Positions 1 to 5,923 of a stretch of 11,136 nucleotides of DNA are shown one piece after another (position 1 is the stretch's first letter; each line of letters opens with the position of its first letter). This DNA comes from Armatimonadota bacterium (GTDB lineage Bacteria; Armatimonadota; Hebobacteria; Hebobacterales; WVXJ01). The notes beneath the pieces were generated by a model. That model saw nothing but the letters and a program-made list of their open reading frames with translations, did no database searches and had not been told where the DNA came from. Position numbers and translations under genes: made by a program. Location: the NCBI GenBank assembly GCA_011773575.1, contig WVXJ01000094.1:24449-35584 (forward strand). Direction: 5' to 3'.

Positions 1-131
1 CCCAGTTCGCCCCAGGGAGCCAAACCGGCCCATTCTTCACCATAGCCGAAGGGCCCGGAGGCGGCCATCACCGGATTCTTCAGCCGAAGGGAAGCAATTT
101 GAACCGACACAGACGGGCTCTTCTCAGTCAA
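1..131 (-). CDS. pyrD: Dihydroorotate dehydrogenase, catalytic subunit (class 1B), 5' end only
   Basis: The first 43 codons of the FMN-containing catalytic subunit, which oxidises dihydroorotate to orotate in pyrimidine synthesis; the gene leaves the window at base 1. The visible protein starts LTEKSPSVSVQIASLRLKNP and continues VMAASGPFGYGEEW, matching the class 1 PyrD N-terminus (LKNP followed by ASG-FG-G-E). The start is read as TTG at 131-129, because no ATG occurs before the conserved Asn-Pro-Val-Met stretch and a good Shine-Dalgarno AGGAG lies 7 nt upstream. This start overlaps the last codons and stop of pyrK by 8 bp, so the two are probably translationally coupled. Adjacency to PyrK points to the NAD-dependent 1B type. 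The start choice is inference; the family assignment is firm despite the short fragment. Confidence 0.88.
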   Translation of the reverse strand, partial: MTEKSPSVSVQIASLRLKNPVMAASGPFGYGEEWAGLAPWGEL

Positions 132-1008
132 TGTCGCTCTCCTTTGCCCATACTATATCGAACAGGTCGAAGACCGGTCCATCTTTACACACTCTCCGAT
201 AGACATATCCCGGCGGATCGGGATGTCTAAGTGCAACCACACAGGAACGACACGCGCCCACTCCACAGGCCATGCGTTCCTCCAGAGATACCTCACATGA
301 CACATCCTTTGGCATTATGGCGGCAAGAGCTTTCAACATCGCTCTGGGCCCCACTGCATAGGCCTGGATGGGTCGTCCTGTGGCGGCCAGTTCCGGCAAT
401 CGCCTTTTGAGCAAATCGGTTGCCAAGAGGCCGTCTTCCTCGCTGACGAATTCGGTATCCACCCCGACAGCCTCCAACTCAGGAATCCTCGCTCTACCAT
501 CCTGCAGTTCGACCTTGCAGGGGAACTCCTCGTTCGATTTTGCCCCCGCGAGAAGATAGACCCGGCCGCCTTTGGCGGCGAGTTCCATTGCCAGCCACCG
601 CAAAGGGGCAACTCCCATTCCGCCGGCGATCAGGAGAGCGGTCTTGTCCTCAACCAGAGTGAAGCCATTTCCCAGAGGGCCCAGACAATCAATCAGTTGT
701 CCCGGTTTGTGCCGCGCCAGCAGCCGTGTGCCCGTTCCCATCAGCCGGAGGATGAATTCCAGGTTGTCGGGCGTGGTTGAAGGGGAATTGGCGCTGACTC
801 CAGAGATACTCAAAGGGCGGCGAAGTAAGGGGATATCTTCCTTCATAAAGCCTGGAACACAGTGAACAAACTGCCCGGGGCGGGCGCGACTGGCGATATC
901 CGGCGCATGCAGTACCAGCCGATGGCAGGTCGAACATCTCTCCTTGGCGGGCCCGCTTTCCAGCACCTTAGCCATGATATGGCGGATTTGATTCATCTGA
1001 TTCATCAT
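124..1008 (-). CDS. pyrK: Dihydroorotate dehydrogenase electron transfer subunit PyrK
   Basis: FAD and [2Fe-2S] subunit that carries electrons from PyrD to NAD+ (class 1B dihydroorotate dehydrogenase, cytosolic). In order: a flavin-binding barrel with RRPLSI at residues 63-68, GPLGNGF at 110-116, a nucleotide-binding GGMGVAP at 129-135, and a C-terminal iron-sulfur loop with Cys248, Cys253, Cys256 and Cys274 (C-x4-C-x2-C-x17-C). The 294-aa length is slightly above the usual 250-270. The N-terminus is uncertain: in-frame ATGs lie at residues 1, 2, 5 and 12, and the only purine-rich ribosome site (AAGGG) directly abuts the first ATG, so residue 2 or 5 may be the true start. A CxxC at residues 25-28, in the first strand of the flavin domain, is not a feature I associate with the family. 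Followed directly by overlapping pyrD. Confidence 0.95.
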   Translation of the reverse strand: MMNQMNQIRHIMAKVLESGPAKERCSTCHRLVLHAPDIASRARPGQFVHCVPGFMKEDIPLLRRPLSISGVSANSPSTTPDNLEFILRLMGTGTRLLARHKPGQLIDCLGPLGNGFTLVEDKTALLIAGGMGVAPLRWLAMELAAKGGRVYLLAGAKSNEEFPCKVELQDGRARIPELEAVGVDTEFVSEEDGLLATDLLKRRLPELAATGRPIQAYAVGPRAMLKALAAIMPKDVSCEVSLEERMACGVGACRSCVVALRHPDPPGYVYRRVCKDGPVFDLFDIVWAKESDID

Positions 1009-1143
1009 CCCTTGATGAGAGAATACTCAGACCCTCGATGTTTATTCACAAACAAGCCCCGACTCGCCGCCCTTTATCACTGCATGGGCGACAGAACCGA
1101 GGCCGAATTTCCGCTAGCCGCGGCAGAGCGTTCCTCTGCGGAC

Positions 1144-2667
1144 TTATTCCGTTACCTCCTCTATCACCGCGGTGCGGATTTGGTCTCCTCGATGATAGCG
1201 AACGGTCGCCGGTCGGCCCACCTTCAGTTTCGCTACCGCACGGGTATAATCCTTGAGGTTGCGCACCGGAGTGAGGTTTACCTTTACTATTATGTCTCCC
1301 GGTCTGATGCCTGCGCGGGCGGCATCACCGACCGGGTCCATATTCTTAACGACTACGCCCTTAGTATCAGGCTCAACACCCAGAGACGAAGCCGTCTCGG
1401 GGGTAAGTTCACTCACCCAAAGACCCAAGCGGCCTTTTGTGGGCTCTTCAGGACCGGTCTTGGCTGCAGTGACTTCCTTCGTCTTTTTCCCAATTGCCAC
1501 TACCACTCTCTTCTCTTTGTTATCGCGGATGAGTCTAATCGTCACCTCTGTGCCTGGGCGAGTGCGCTGCACAGCGGACACCAACTGGTCGCTGGTTTCG
1601 ATGGGCTGGCCGTCATAGCCGATGATGATATCCTCTTCTTGAATTCCGGCCTCAGAGGCCGGGGTGTCAGGAATGACCTGTTCCACGAACGCTCCCTGCT
1701 TTACCCCATATATCTCAGCCAGACCTCGCTCCATGTCTCTCAAGTAGACTCCCAGCCGGCCGCGTACAAACGATTCTCCTCGCTTCAGGGCGGCGATGAT
1801 GGCTTGGGTTTGCGAATTGATGGGAATGGCGAACCCAATGCCGACATTACCCGTGCCTGGTCCCGGGCTCATGATAGCCTGGTTGATACCAATGACTTCG
1901 CCCTTCAGGTTGACGAGGGGGCCTCCGCTGTTGCCCTGATTGATTGAAGCATCGGTCTGGAGCAAATCCCTAAATGGAGAATAGGGGCTCTCTCGACGTC
2001 GAAGAGTTCGGCCCTTTGCGCTTATTACTCCGGTGGTGACGGTGGCCTCCAGCCCGAAGGGGCTTCCGATTGCCATTACGAAAGAGCCGACTTCTGAATT
2101 ATCTGCATTGCCAAGGCGCGCTGATGCAAGAGGCTCATCTGAGTCAATATTGACAATGGCAAGGTCGGTCTCAGGATCGGTTCCGACGACCTCTCCCTTG
2201 TACTCTTGTTCGCCTGCGGTCACCACGGTAATGCGGGCGGCCTCGGAAACCACGTGCACATTGGTCAAGACATAGCCGGCCGAATCAATGATTACCCCTG
2301 AGCCGGTTCCTTGCCTGGGCATGGGGCGACGGCGAGGCACCTGAGGCATGAAGGGCCGGAAGGGCGCAAAGAAATCCTCTTCTTCGCTGGGTTTGGGCTG
2401 GGTTTCCACCCGAATATGCACCACCGCCGGCGTTACCTCCTTCGCCACCCCGACAAAAGCGGCTTCCAAGGACTGGACCGCGGGAGAGACTGTTTGCGCC
2501 GCCTGAGCAGGCTCTACGCCGGGGTGCCATCTTGACCCCAAACCAAAGCCGAGGCCTCCGACCAGCAAAAGCCCCAGCAGCAGGTAGATGACCGCACGCC
2601 GGGGATGACGGGCCAGAGCAACCTCTTTCAGTCTGCTCATCGTGACGGTGTCTCGATTATCTTTCAT
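1144..2667 (-). CDS. HtrA/DegP-type trypsin-like serine protease, membrane-anchored, two PDZ domains
   Basis: Envelope protein quality-control protease of the HtrA (Do/DegP, S1C) family, 507 aa. A basic cytoplasmic tail of about 24 residues precedes one transmembrane helix (about 25-43), so the protease faces the outside or periplasm. The catalytic triad is visible: His138 in TNVHVV, Asp168 in ETDLAIV and Ser247 in QGNSGGPL. PDZ1 spans about 303-393 and PDZ2 about 412-505. A Pro/Arg-rich loop (about 101-119) lies ahead of the TGSG strand, where HtrA proteins carry variable loops. The ATG at 2667 is preceded by GGAGG at a 7-nt spacing. It is divergent from tRNA-His, with a 174-bp gap. No convincing terminator follows before pyrK, so read-through into the pyr genes is possible. 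Which paralogue (DegP, DegS-like, HtrA) it is cannot be told from sequence alone. Confidence 0.96.
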   Translation of the reverse strand: MKDNRDTVTMSRLKEVALARHPRRAVIYLLLGLLLVGGLGFGLGSRWHPGVEPAQAAQTVSPAVQSLEAAFVGVAKEVTPAVVHIRVETQPKPSEEEDFFAPFRPFMPQVPRRRPMPRQGTGSGVIIDSAGYVLTNVHVVSEAARITVVTAGEQEYKGEVVGTDPETDLAIVNIDSDEPLASARLGNADNSEVGSFVMAIGSPFGLEATVTTGVISAKGRTLRRRESPYSPFRDLLQTDASINQGNSGGPLVNLKGEVIGINQAIMSPGPGTGNVGIGFAIPINSQTQAIIAALKRGESFVRGRLGVYLRDMERGLAEIYGVKQGAFVEQVIPDTPASEAGIQEEDIIIGYDGQPIETSDQLVSAVQRTRPGTEVTIRLIRDNKEKRVVVAIGKKTKEVTAAKTGPEEPTKGRLGLWVSELTPETASSLGVEPDTKGVVVKNMDPVGDAARAGIRPGDIIVKVNLTPVRNLKDYTRAVAKLKVGRPATVRYHRGDQIRTAVIEEVTE

Positions 2668-2780
2668 TGTGTTACCTCCGTAGTCAGTGAATCCGAAATC
2701 GGGCCGTTCCTACTTTTATCACAATAAACTTAGACAGAAAAGCCGTCGGAAGGTTCCGTTTGGAAACTTACCCTACAAGA

Positions 2781-2808
2781 TTGACGAAAGCCGGTTGAGT
2801 GATAGAAT
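2781..2808 (+). promoter_or_regulatory. Sigma70-type promoter of tRNA-His
   Basis: A -35 box TTGACG (2781-2786) and a -10 box TAGAAT (2803-2808) are separated by 16 nt. Transcription would begin near 2815, about 27 nt before the tRNA, which fits a short 5' leader removed by RNase P. The near-consensus hexamers point to strong constitutive expression. Confidence 0.72.
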
Positions 2809-2841
2809 AGAGAAGCGGCAAATCCGTATATTTACCGGTAT

Positions 2842-2917
2842 GGTGGCTGTAGCTCAAAGGTAGAGCGCTGGACTGTGGATCCAGTGGCTGCGGGTTCGAC
2901 TCCCGCCAGCCACCCCA
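2842..2917 (+). tRNA. tRNA-His (GTG)
   Basis: A complete cloverleaf. The acceptor stem GTGGCTG (2843-2849) pairs perfectly with CAGCCAC (2907-2913). The D stem is GCTC/GAGC, the anticodon stem CTGGA/TCCAG with loop CTGTGGA (anticodon GTG), and the T stem GCGGG/CCCGC with loop TTCGACT. The histidine hallmark is present: an extra 5' G (G-1, 2842) opposite discriminator C73 (2914). CCA is encoded (2915-2917). It is the apparent donor of the 3' part of the chimeric tRNA pseudogene downstream. Confidence 0.97.
2904..2917 (+). repeat. 14-bp direct repeat of the tRNA-His 3' end, first copy
   Basis: CGCCAGCCACCCCA, comprising the end of the T stem, the acceptor 3' strand, C73 and CCA, recurs exactly at 3418-3431. 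The two copies are 514 bp apart and bracket the pilin relic. Duplication of a tRNA 3' end is also the form of an integration (att) site, but no integrase is present in the window, so plain tRNA recombination explains it equally well. Confidence 0.7.
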
Positions 2918-2965
2918 ATTCGCCATTCGCCTCGGCAATGGTCTTGGAATGAGAGGTTGCCGGAG

Positions 2966-3286
2966 ATGAGGAAAGAGGGCGCTACACTTTTGGAATTACT
3001 TGTAGTAATGAGCATTATCTTGGTTCTGGCAGCAATACTCTGTCAAACCTTCACCAGGGCAATAGCAAAAGCCCGAGAACTAGCATCTCCCGGGGACGGG
3101 GATGGACATCATCGCCTGCAACTGACAAACGGACATGACTTGGAGGGCTTTGCTCTTGTTGATACAATCCGGACAAGAGCTCTGTGTGACTATGTGTAAT
3201 ACATCGGGTCCTCGGCCACGGATACAGCCATAACGATCTGGGGGTGGGCAGACGATGGTCACCAACCCACATGGCTGCCTCGGTGA
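2966..3286 (+). pseudogene. Decayed prepilin-like gene (H-X9-DG family relic)
   Basis: The N-terminus is a clear type IV prepilin-like leader: MRKEG, then ATLLELLVVMSII and a hydrophobic helix ending near AILCQTF, followed by a basic AIAKAR stretch as in the intact gene at 3783. The mature Glu5 is present; position +1 is Ala rather than Phe. After this the similarity fades. An in-frame TAA falls at 3197-3199, and the same frame continues to TGA at 3284-3286 with WGWADDGHQPTW, resembling the C-terminal QDGTHPAW of the intact copy. Total span is 107 codons against about 298, so roughly 190 codons seem to be lost from the middle. The ATG at 2966 has GAGAGG 9 nt upstream; a TTG at 2957 is a less likely start. 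A short pilin-like peptide (2966-3199) could still be made, but decay is the simpler reading. Confidence 0.6.
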
Positions 3287-3350
3287 ACGAGTTTGCCCTG
3301 TAAGGCGCCTGTAGCTCAGCCTGGATAGAGCACCAGACTGTGACTGCGGG

Positions 3351-3408
3351 CGGCTAGGTCGCCGTAGGCGACCGCCGTGGTGGTGCCGCTCATTGCGGCA
3401 CCTAGCCA
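3351..3408 (+). repeat. 58-nt palindromic insert in the tRNA T-arm
   Basis: Lies exactly between tRNA positions 53 and 54 of the chimeric tRNA. The ends pair perfectly: GGCTAGGT (3352-3359) with ACCTAGCC (3400-3407). Inside are two competing perfect hairpins: GTCGCC/GGCGAC (3358-3363 with 3367-3372, loop GTA) and GGTGCCGC/GCGGCACC (3382-3389 with 3395-3402, loop TCATT). This looks like a small REP/MITE-like palindromic element. No second copy is present in this window, so repeat status is an inference. Confidence 0.6.
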
Positions 3409-3417
3409 TTCGAATCT

Positions 3418-3431
3418 CGCCAGCCACCCCA
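3418..3431 (+). repeat. 14-bp direct repeat of the tRNA-His 3' end, second copy
   Basis: Identical to 2904-2917 and forming the tail of the chimeric tRNA, including encoded CCA. tRNA-Arg itself encodes no CCA, so this tail must come from tRNA-His. Confidence 0.7.
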
Positions 3432-3782
3432 TTATGACCTCTCCCAAGAACTTTTCATCGCCCACACGCCTGTCATTGGCGACGGCAGGGTGGCCCATCG
3501 TGTCAGAGCTCGGCCAAGATGCCGAGTAGCCTGACTTCACTCACTCTGATGCCTCCCAGGGCCCTCACATGTAGCCATTTGCAGGGCCCACTTTGTCCGA
3601 AGAAATGAACAAAAGGCAACAAAGCGAAAGGATATATAGATAGATACCGCAAAATACCTCCCGTAAGTCTCATCTTTTGTCGCCTTGGAAGTGATGCTGC
3701 GTTGTGTCAAGGCACGAGAGCGCATTGTCGTTTGCAGTGTTAGTGCAGGGTAGTACCTACTAACTATCAAGGGAGGAAAGAG
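3432..3782 (+). other. Non-coding leader upstream of the intact prepilin gene
   Basis: About 350 bp without a credible gene on either strand; the short open frames here have no ribosome site or recognisable protein. Visible structure: a 6-bp hairpin CTCGGC/GCCGAG (3509-3514 with 3521-3526) inside a 5-bp outer stem GTCAG/CTGAC; the octamer CAGGGCCC repeated directly at 3557-3564 and 3582-3589, which could also pair with itself; and an AT-rich GATATATAGATAGATA stretch near 3631. No clear -35/-10 pair was found. The ribosome site GGGAGG (3771-3776) belongs to the gene at 3783. Confidence 0.5.
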
Positions 3783-4676
3783 ATGAGAAGGATGAGAAAA
3801 GGAGGGTTTACGCTTATCGAATTGCTAGCGGTAATAGGGATTATCGCGATTTTGGCGGCGATACTATTCCCGGTCTTCTCGAAGGCCAAAGCAAAGGCAA
3901 GGCAGACCGTGTGTCTTTCTAATGTAAAGCAGTTAACCATGGCTTTTCTGATGTACACTGATGATTGGGATGAGCAATTACCCCTCCTCCTATCACCAAC
4001 GGACGGGGATCTTCTTGATGCAACCGAATCGGTCGATCCATATGTACCGGATAAACGGGTCTGGCACTGCCCGGCGTGCAAAGGGCCTGTAAATTACGTG
4101 ATCAACGGGGACACGAACGCTCTCCCGCTCTATGAAGCACGCTATCCTTCCAGAACCATCTTGCTCGCCTGCGCAAGCTGCAGTGCCCTCGATAATATGG
4201 TCGGGCGGAAGTATGTTCTAGAGGAGCAAGGCGAGAAGACCGGTATAGTGATCGACATTCGTATTCCTGCAGACCCGACTACCATAGACGGCGATCTGGT
4301 ATGGACCGCATGGACGGTCATTGTCACGTGCCTTGAGCCCTGCACGAAAATAACCTGGATCCTCAAGTGGCGAGATTACAGAGAGGTCCCAGGAGTGGGT
4401 CGAGTGCCATTTGGCGTGCCCGGAAGTAGCGATGTTGGCCAAAAAGCGACAAAGAGCTGCCCGCAGGGAGTTCTCTTGAAGAAGTTGGTCGACATCTTCC
4501 ACTTTAGGTGGGCGATTCGATACGGGGGGGGATGGAAGGACCCACCGGGCTTTTTCTTTGACCTCCATTCTGGCGGAGCCAACTATGGCTTCCTGGATGG
4601 GCATGCTAGGTGGTATCAGCACGACAGCATAAGCCCGTCGCAGGATGGTACTCACCCCGCCTGGAGTGTGTGGTAA
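3783..4676 (+). CDS. Prepilin-like protein with N-terminal methylation motif and H-X9-DG domain
   Basis: 297-aa exported, pilin-like protein of the DUF1559/H-X9-DG type, often present in many copies in Planctomycetes, Verrucomicrobia and Armatimonadota. The prepilin peptidase site is MRRMRKGG|FTLIELL (cleavage after Gly8; Glu13 is the conserved mature Glu5), followed by a hydrophobic helix to about residue 32 and a basic KAKAKAR stretch. A family block CLSNVKQ follows at 44-50, then MYTDDWDE (57-64). A CPAC motif sits at 96-99. The C-terminal signature is His262, nine residues, then Asp272-Gly273. GGGAGG lies 6 nt before the ATG. The likely place is a pseudopilin-like assembly or the cell surface, but the function of these single proteins is unknown. 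A rho-independent terminator follows at 4742. Its decayed paralogue lies at 2966. Confidence 0.93.
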   Translation: MRRMRKGGFTLIELLAVIGIIAILAAILFPVFSKAKAKARQTVCLSNVKQLTMAFLMYTDDWDEQLPLLLSPTDGDLLDATESVDPYVPDKRVWHCPACKGPVNYVINGDTNALPLYEARYPSRTILLACASCSALDNMVGRKYVLEEQGEKTGIVIDIRIPADPTTIDGDLVWTAWTVIVTCLEPCTKITWILKWRDYREVPGVGRVPFGVPGSSDVGQKATKSCPQGVLLKKLVDIFHFRWAIRYGGGWKDPPGFFFDLHSGGANYGFLDGHARWYQHDSISPSQDGTHPAWSVW

Positions 4677-4741
4677 ATGGTCACCTTACCGCAAATGGGG
4701 GCACTTCTCTCTTGCCCTGAGAATCTGCGATAACATCTGCC

Positions 4742-4780
4742 CCGCAAAGGCAAATTCACTTTGCGGAGCTTTTCATTTTT
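4742..4780 (+). terminator. Rho-independent terminator of the prepilin gene
   Basis: An 8-bp perfect stem CCGCAAAG (4742-4749) with CTTTGCGG (4759-4766), a 9-nt loop, then a T-rich tract CTTTTCATTTTT. It lies 66 bp after the prepilin stop and insulates it from the tRNA-Arg promoter. Confidence 0.85.
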
Positions 4781-4809
4781 AATTCCTGATGGTTTCAAGT
4801 CTGGCCTTC

Positions 4810-4818
4810 TGATATAAT
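4810..4818 (+). promoter_or_regulatory. Extended -10 promoter of tRNA-Arg
   Basis: TGATATAAT: a perfect TATAAT (4813-4818) with the TGN extension directly before it. The -35 region (TGGTTT near 4790) is poor, as is common for extended -10 promoters. Transcription would begin near 4825, giving a leader of about 65 nt before the tRNA. Confidence 0.72.
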
Positions 4819-4835
4819 CTATGCGCAACTGACCA

Positions 4836-4881
4836 GTAACAGGTAGGGATGTTTTCCCGGCTTTCTATTCTCTCCTGTTAC
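4836..4881 (+). other. Hairpin in the tRNA-Arg leader
   Basis: GTAACAGG (4836-4843) pairs perfectly with CCTGTTAC (4874-4881), ending 8 nt before the tRNA. A smaller GGGA/TCCC pairing can form inside. It may steer RNase P processing or RNA stability; no T-run follows, so it is not a terminator. Confidence 0.5.
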
Positions 4882-4889
4882 CGCAAATC

Positions 4890-4964
4890 GCGCCTGTAGC
4901 TCAGCCTGGATAGAGCACCAGACTTCGGATCTGGGTGTCGGGGGTTCGAATCCCTCCGGGCGCG
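4890..4964 (+). tRNA. tRNA-Arg (TCG)
   Basis: A complete cloverleaf. The acceptor GCGCCTG (4890-4896) pairs with CGGGCGC (4957-4963) with one G-U pair. The D stem is GCTC/GAGC, the anticodon stem CCAGA/TCTGG with loop CTTCGGA (anticodon TCG), and the T stem GGGGG/CCCTC with loop TTCGAAT. The discriminator is G73 (4964). CCA is not encoded, so the end must be added by CCA-adding enzyme, unlike tRNA-His here. Its first 35 nt are copied at 3305-3339. Confidence 0.97.
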
Positions 4965-5031
4965 CTTTCCCTTATCTTGACAATCTCTGGCAAGAGATAT
5001 CTTCGCCACACATTAGCACTTCGACTGCGTG

Positions 5032-5895
5032 TCAGGTGCCCAACTCTGCCAGGGCCTTTTCCGCTTGCTCCTTATTTGGGGCTTTGCCGTGGAAGTCCAC
5101 GACACCCTCCATGAAGGAGACTCCCTTGCCTTTGACGGTATGGGCGATGATCATGGTGGGTTTGCCGGCCGCCTTGCGGTCGGGTGAAAGCGCGTGGAGA
5201 ATCTGCGGGATGTCGTGACCGTCTATTTCAACTACGTTCCACCCAAAGGCTTTCCATTTGTCGGCCACCGGTTGGACGGCCATCACTTCTGCATTGGGGC
5301 CGTCAATCTGGAGGCCGTTGAAATCCAAGATGGCGGTTAGATTGTCCAGCTTATAATGGGCGGCGGCCATGGAAGCCTCCCAGATTTGACCTTCCTGGCT
5401 TTCCCCGTCACCAATCATGACGAAGATTCGCCGCGGGCTCTTGTCCAGTTTCGCCGCCAGCGCCATCCCGACACCGGTGGCCAGTCCCTGGCCCAGTGAG
5501 CCGGTGGTCATCTCCACCCCGGGGACTTTGCACATATCGGGATGCCCCTGCAGCGGGCTGCCGAGCTTGCGCAGGCTCATGAGTTGCTCTTTGGGGAAGT
5601 AACCGGCTTCCGCGAGAGCCGCATATAGTACCGGACAGGCGTGCCCTTTGGAAAGGACAAAACGATCTCGCTCCGGCCAATCCGGCCGGGCGGGGTCATG
5701 GCGCATGATATGGAAATAAAGACAAGCGACGATGTCCGCCGCGGAAAGCGAGCCCCCTGGATGGCCGGATCCGGCCTCGGCCAACATCATGATGATATCC
5801 CGCCGAATCTGCCGCGCTCTTTCCTGCAGCAGAGAAACGGTGTCTCCCTGTGGGGCAGGTGCGCTTGATTTGCTTTCAACTTCTTGCTTGCTCAT
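5032..5895 (-). CDS. Transketolase, N-terminal (TPP-binding) subunit
   Basis: The N-terminal half of a split transketolase, which moves two-carbon units between sugar phosphates in the pentose phosphate pathway; it binds thiamine diphosphate and Mg2+. From the ATG at 5895 it is 287 aa. Visible: GSGHPGG near 42-48, SKGHA at 82-86, TTGSLGQG near 130-137, the TPP motif GDGESQEG starting at 162 and closing with Asn193, and a C-terminal FHGKAP. The ATG is chosen because GAGG lies 6 nt upstream; a TTG at 5907 would add four residues but has no ribosome site. Split transketolase genes normally sit in tandem, yet downstream here is only tRNA-Arg on the other strand. It follows a secreted-protein gene by 62 nt. 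A C-terminal partner is expected elsewhere in the genome. Confidence 0.94.
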   Translation of the reverse strand: MSKQEVESKSSAPAPQGDTVSLLQERARQIRRDIIMMLAEAGSGHPGGSLSAADIVACLYFHIMRHDPARPDWPERDRFVLSKGHACPVLYAALAEAGYFPKEQLMSLRKLGSPLQGHPDMCKVPGVEMTTGSLGQGLATGVGMALAAKLDKSPRRIFVMIGDGESQEGQIWEASMAAAHYKLDNLTAILDFNGLQIDGPNAEVMAVQPVADKWKAFGWNVVEIDGHDIPQILHALSPDRKAAGKPTMIIAHTVKGKGVSFMEGVVDFHGKAPNKEQAEKALAELGT

Positions 5896-5923
5896 TACAT
5901 ACCTCAATCCGGGAACATAATTC

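Larger units (their letters stand above)
3305..3431 (+). pseudogene. Chimeric tRNA pseudogene: tRNA-Arg 5' half fused to tRNA-His 3' half
   Basis: Bases 3305-3339 (35 nt) are identical to the first 35 nt of tRNA-Arg at 4890, from the acceptor strand to just before the anticodon. From GACT onward the sequence follows tRNA-His: the anticodon triplet is GTG, then after a loss of about 10 nt comes the His T-stem strand GCGGG (3346-3350), and finally loop TTCGAAT, CTCGC and the exact His 3' end with CCA (3418-3431). A 58-nt palindromic segment separates the T-stem strand from the T-loop. The product cannot fold as a tRNA: the 3' half of the anticodon stem is gone, and the Arg and His acceptor strands mismatch at two of seven pairs. 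The join point GACT is shared by both parent tRNAs, which suggests homologous recombination. Confidence 0.85.

Noticed and set aside
1123..1143. A hairpin after the htrA stop (GCAGAG/CTCTGC) as a terminator
   Set aside because: The stem is only six pairs and no T-run follows on the transcribed strand.
862..1947. A 361-codon open frame on the plus strand
   Set aside because: It runs antisense through pyrK and htrA, both of which have intact catalytic motifs; the predicted protein has no domain-like pattern and no ribosome site was seen.
3305..3431. A functional tRNA-His with an intron in the T-arm (as in some archaea)
   Set aside because: Removing the 58 nt still leaves the anticodon stem without its 3' strand and two mismatches in the acceptor stem; the surrounding genes and signals are bacterial, where such introns are not known.
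2842..3431. An integrated mobile element with att sites
   Set aside because: No integrase, excisionase or transposase gene lies in the interval; kept only as an alternative in the findings.
4986..5001. An ATCTCT/AGAGAT hairpin downstream of the transketolase gene as a terminator
   Set aside because: A short AT-rich stem without a T-tract on either strand; too weak to call.
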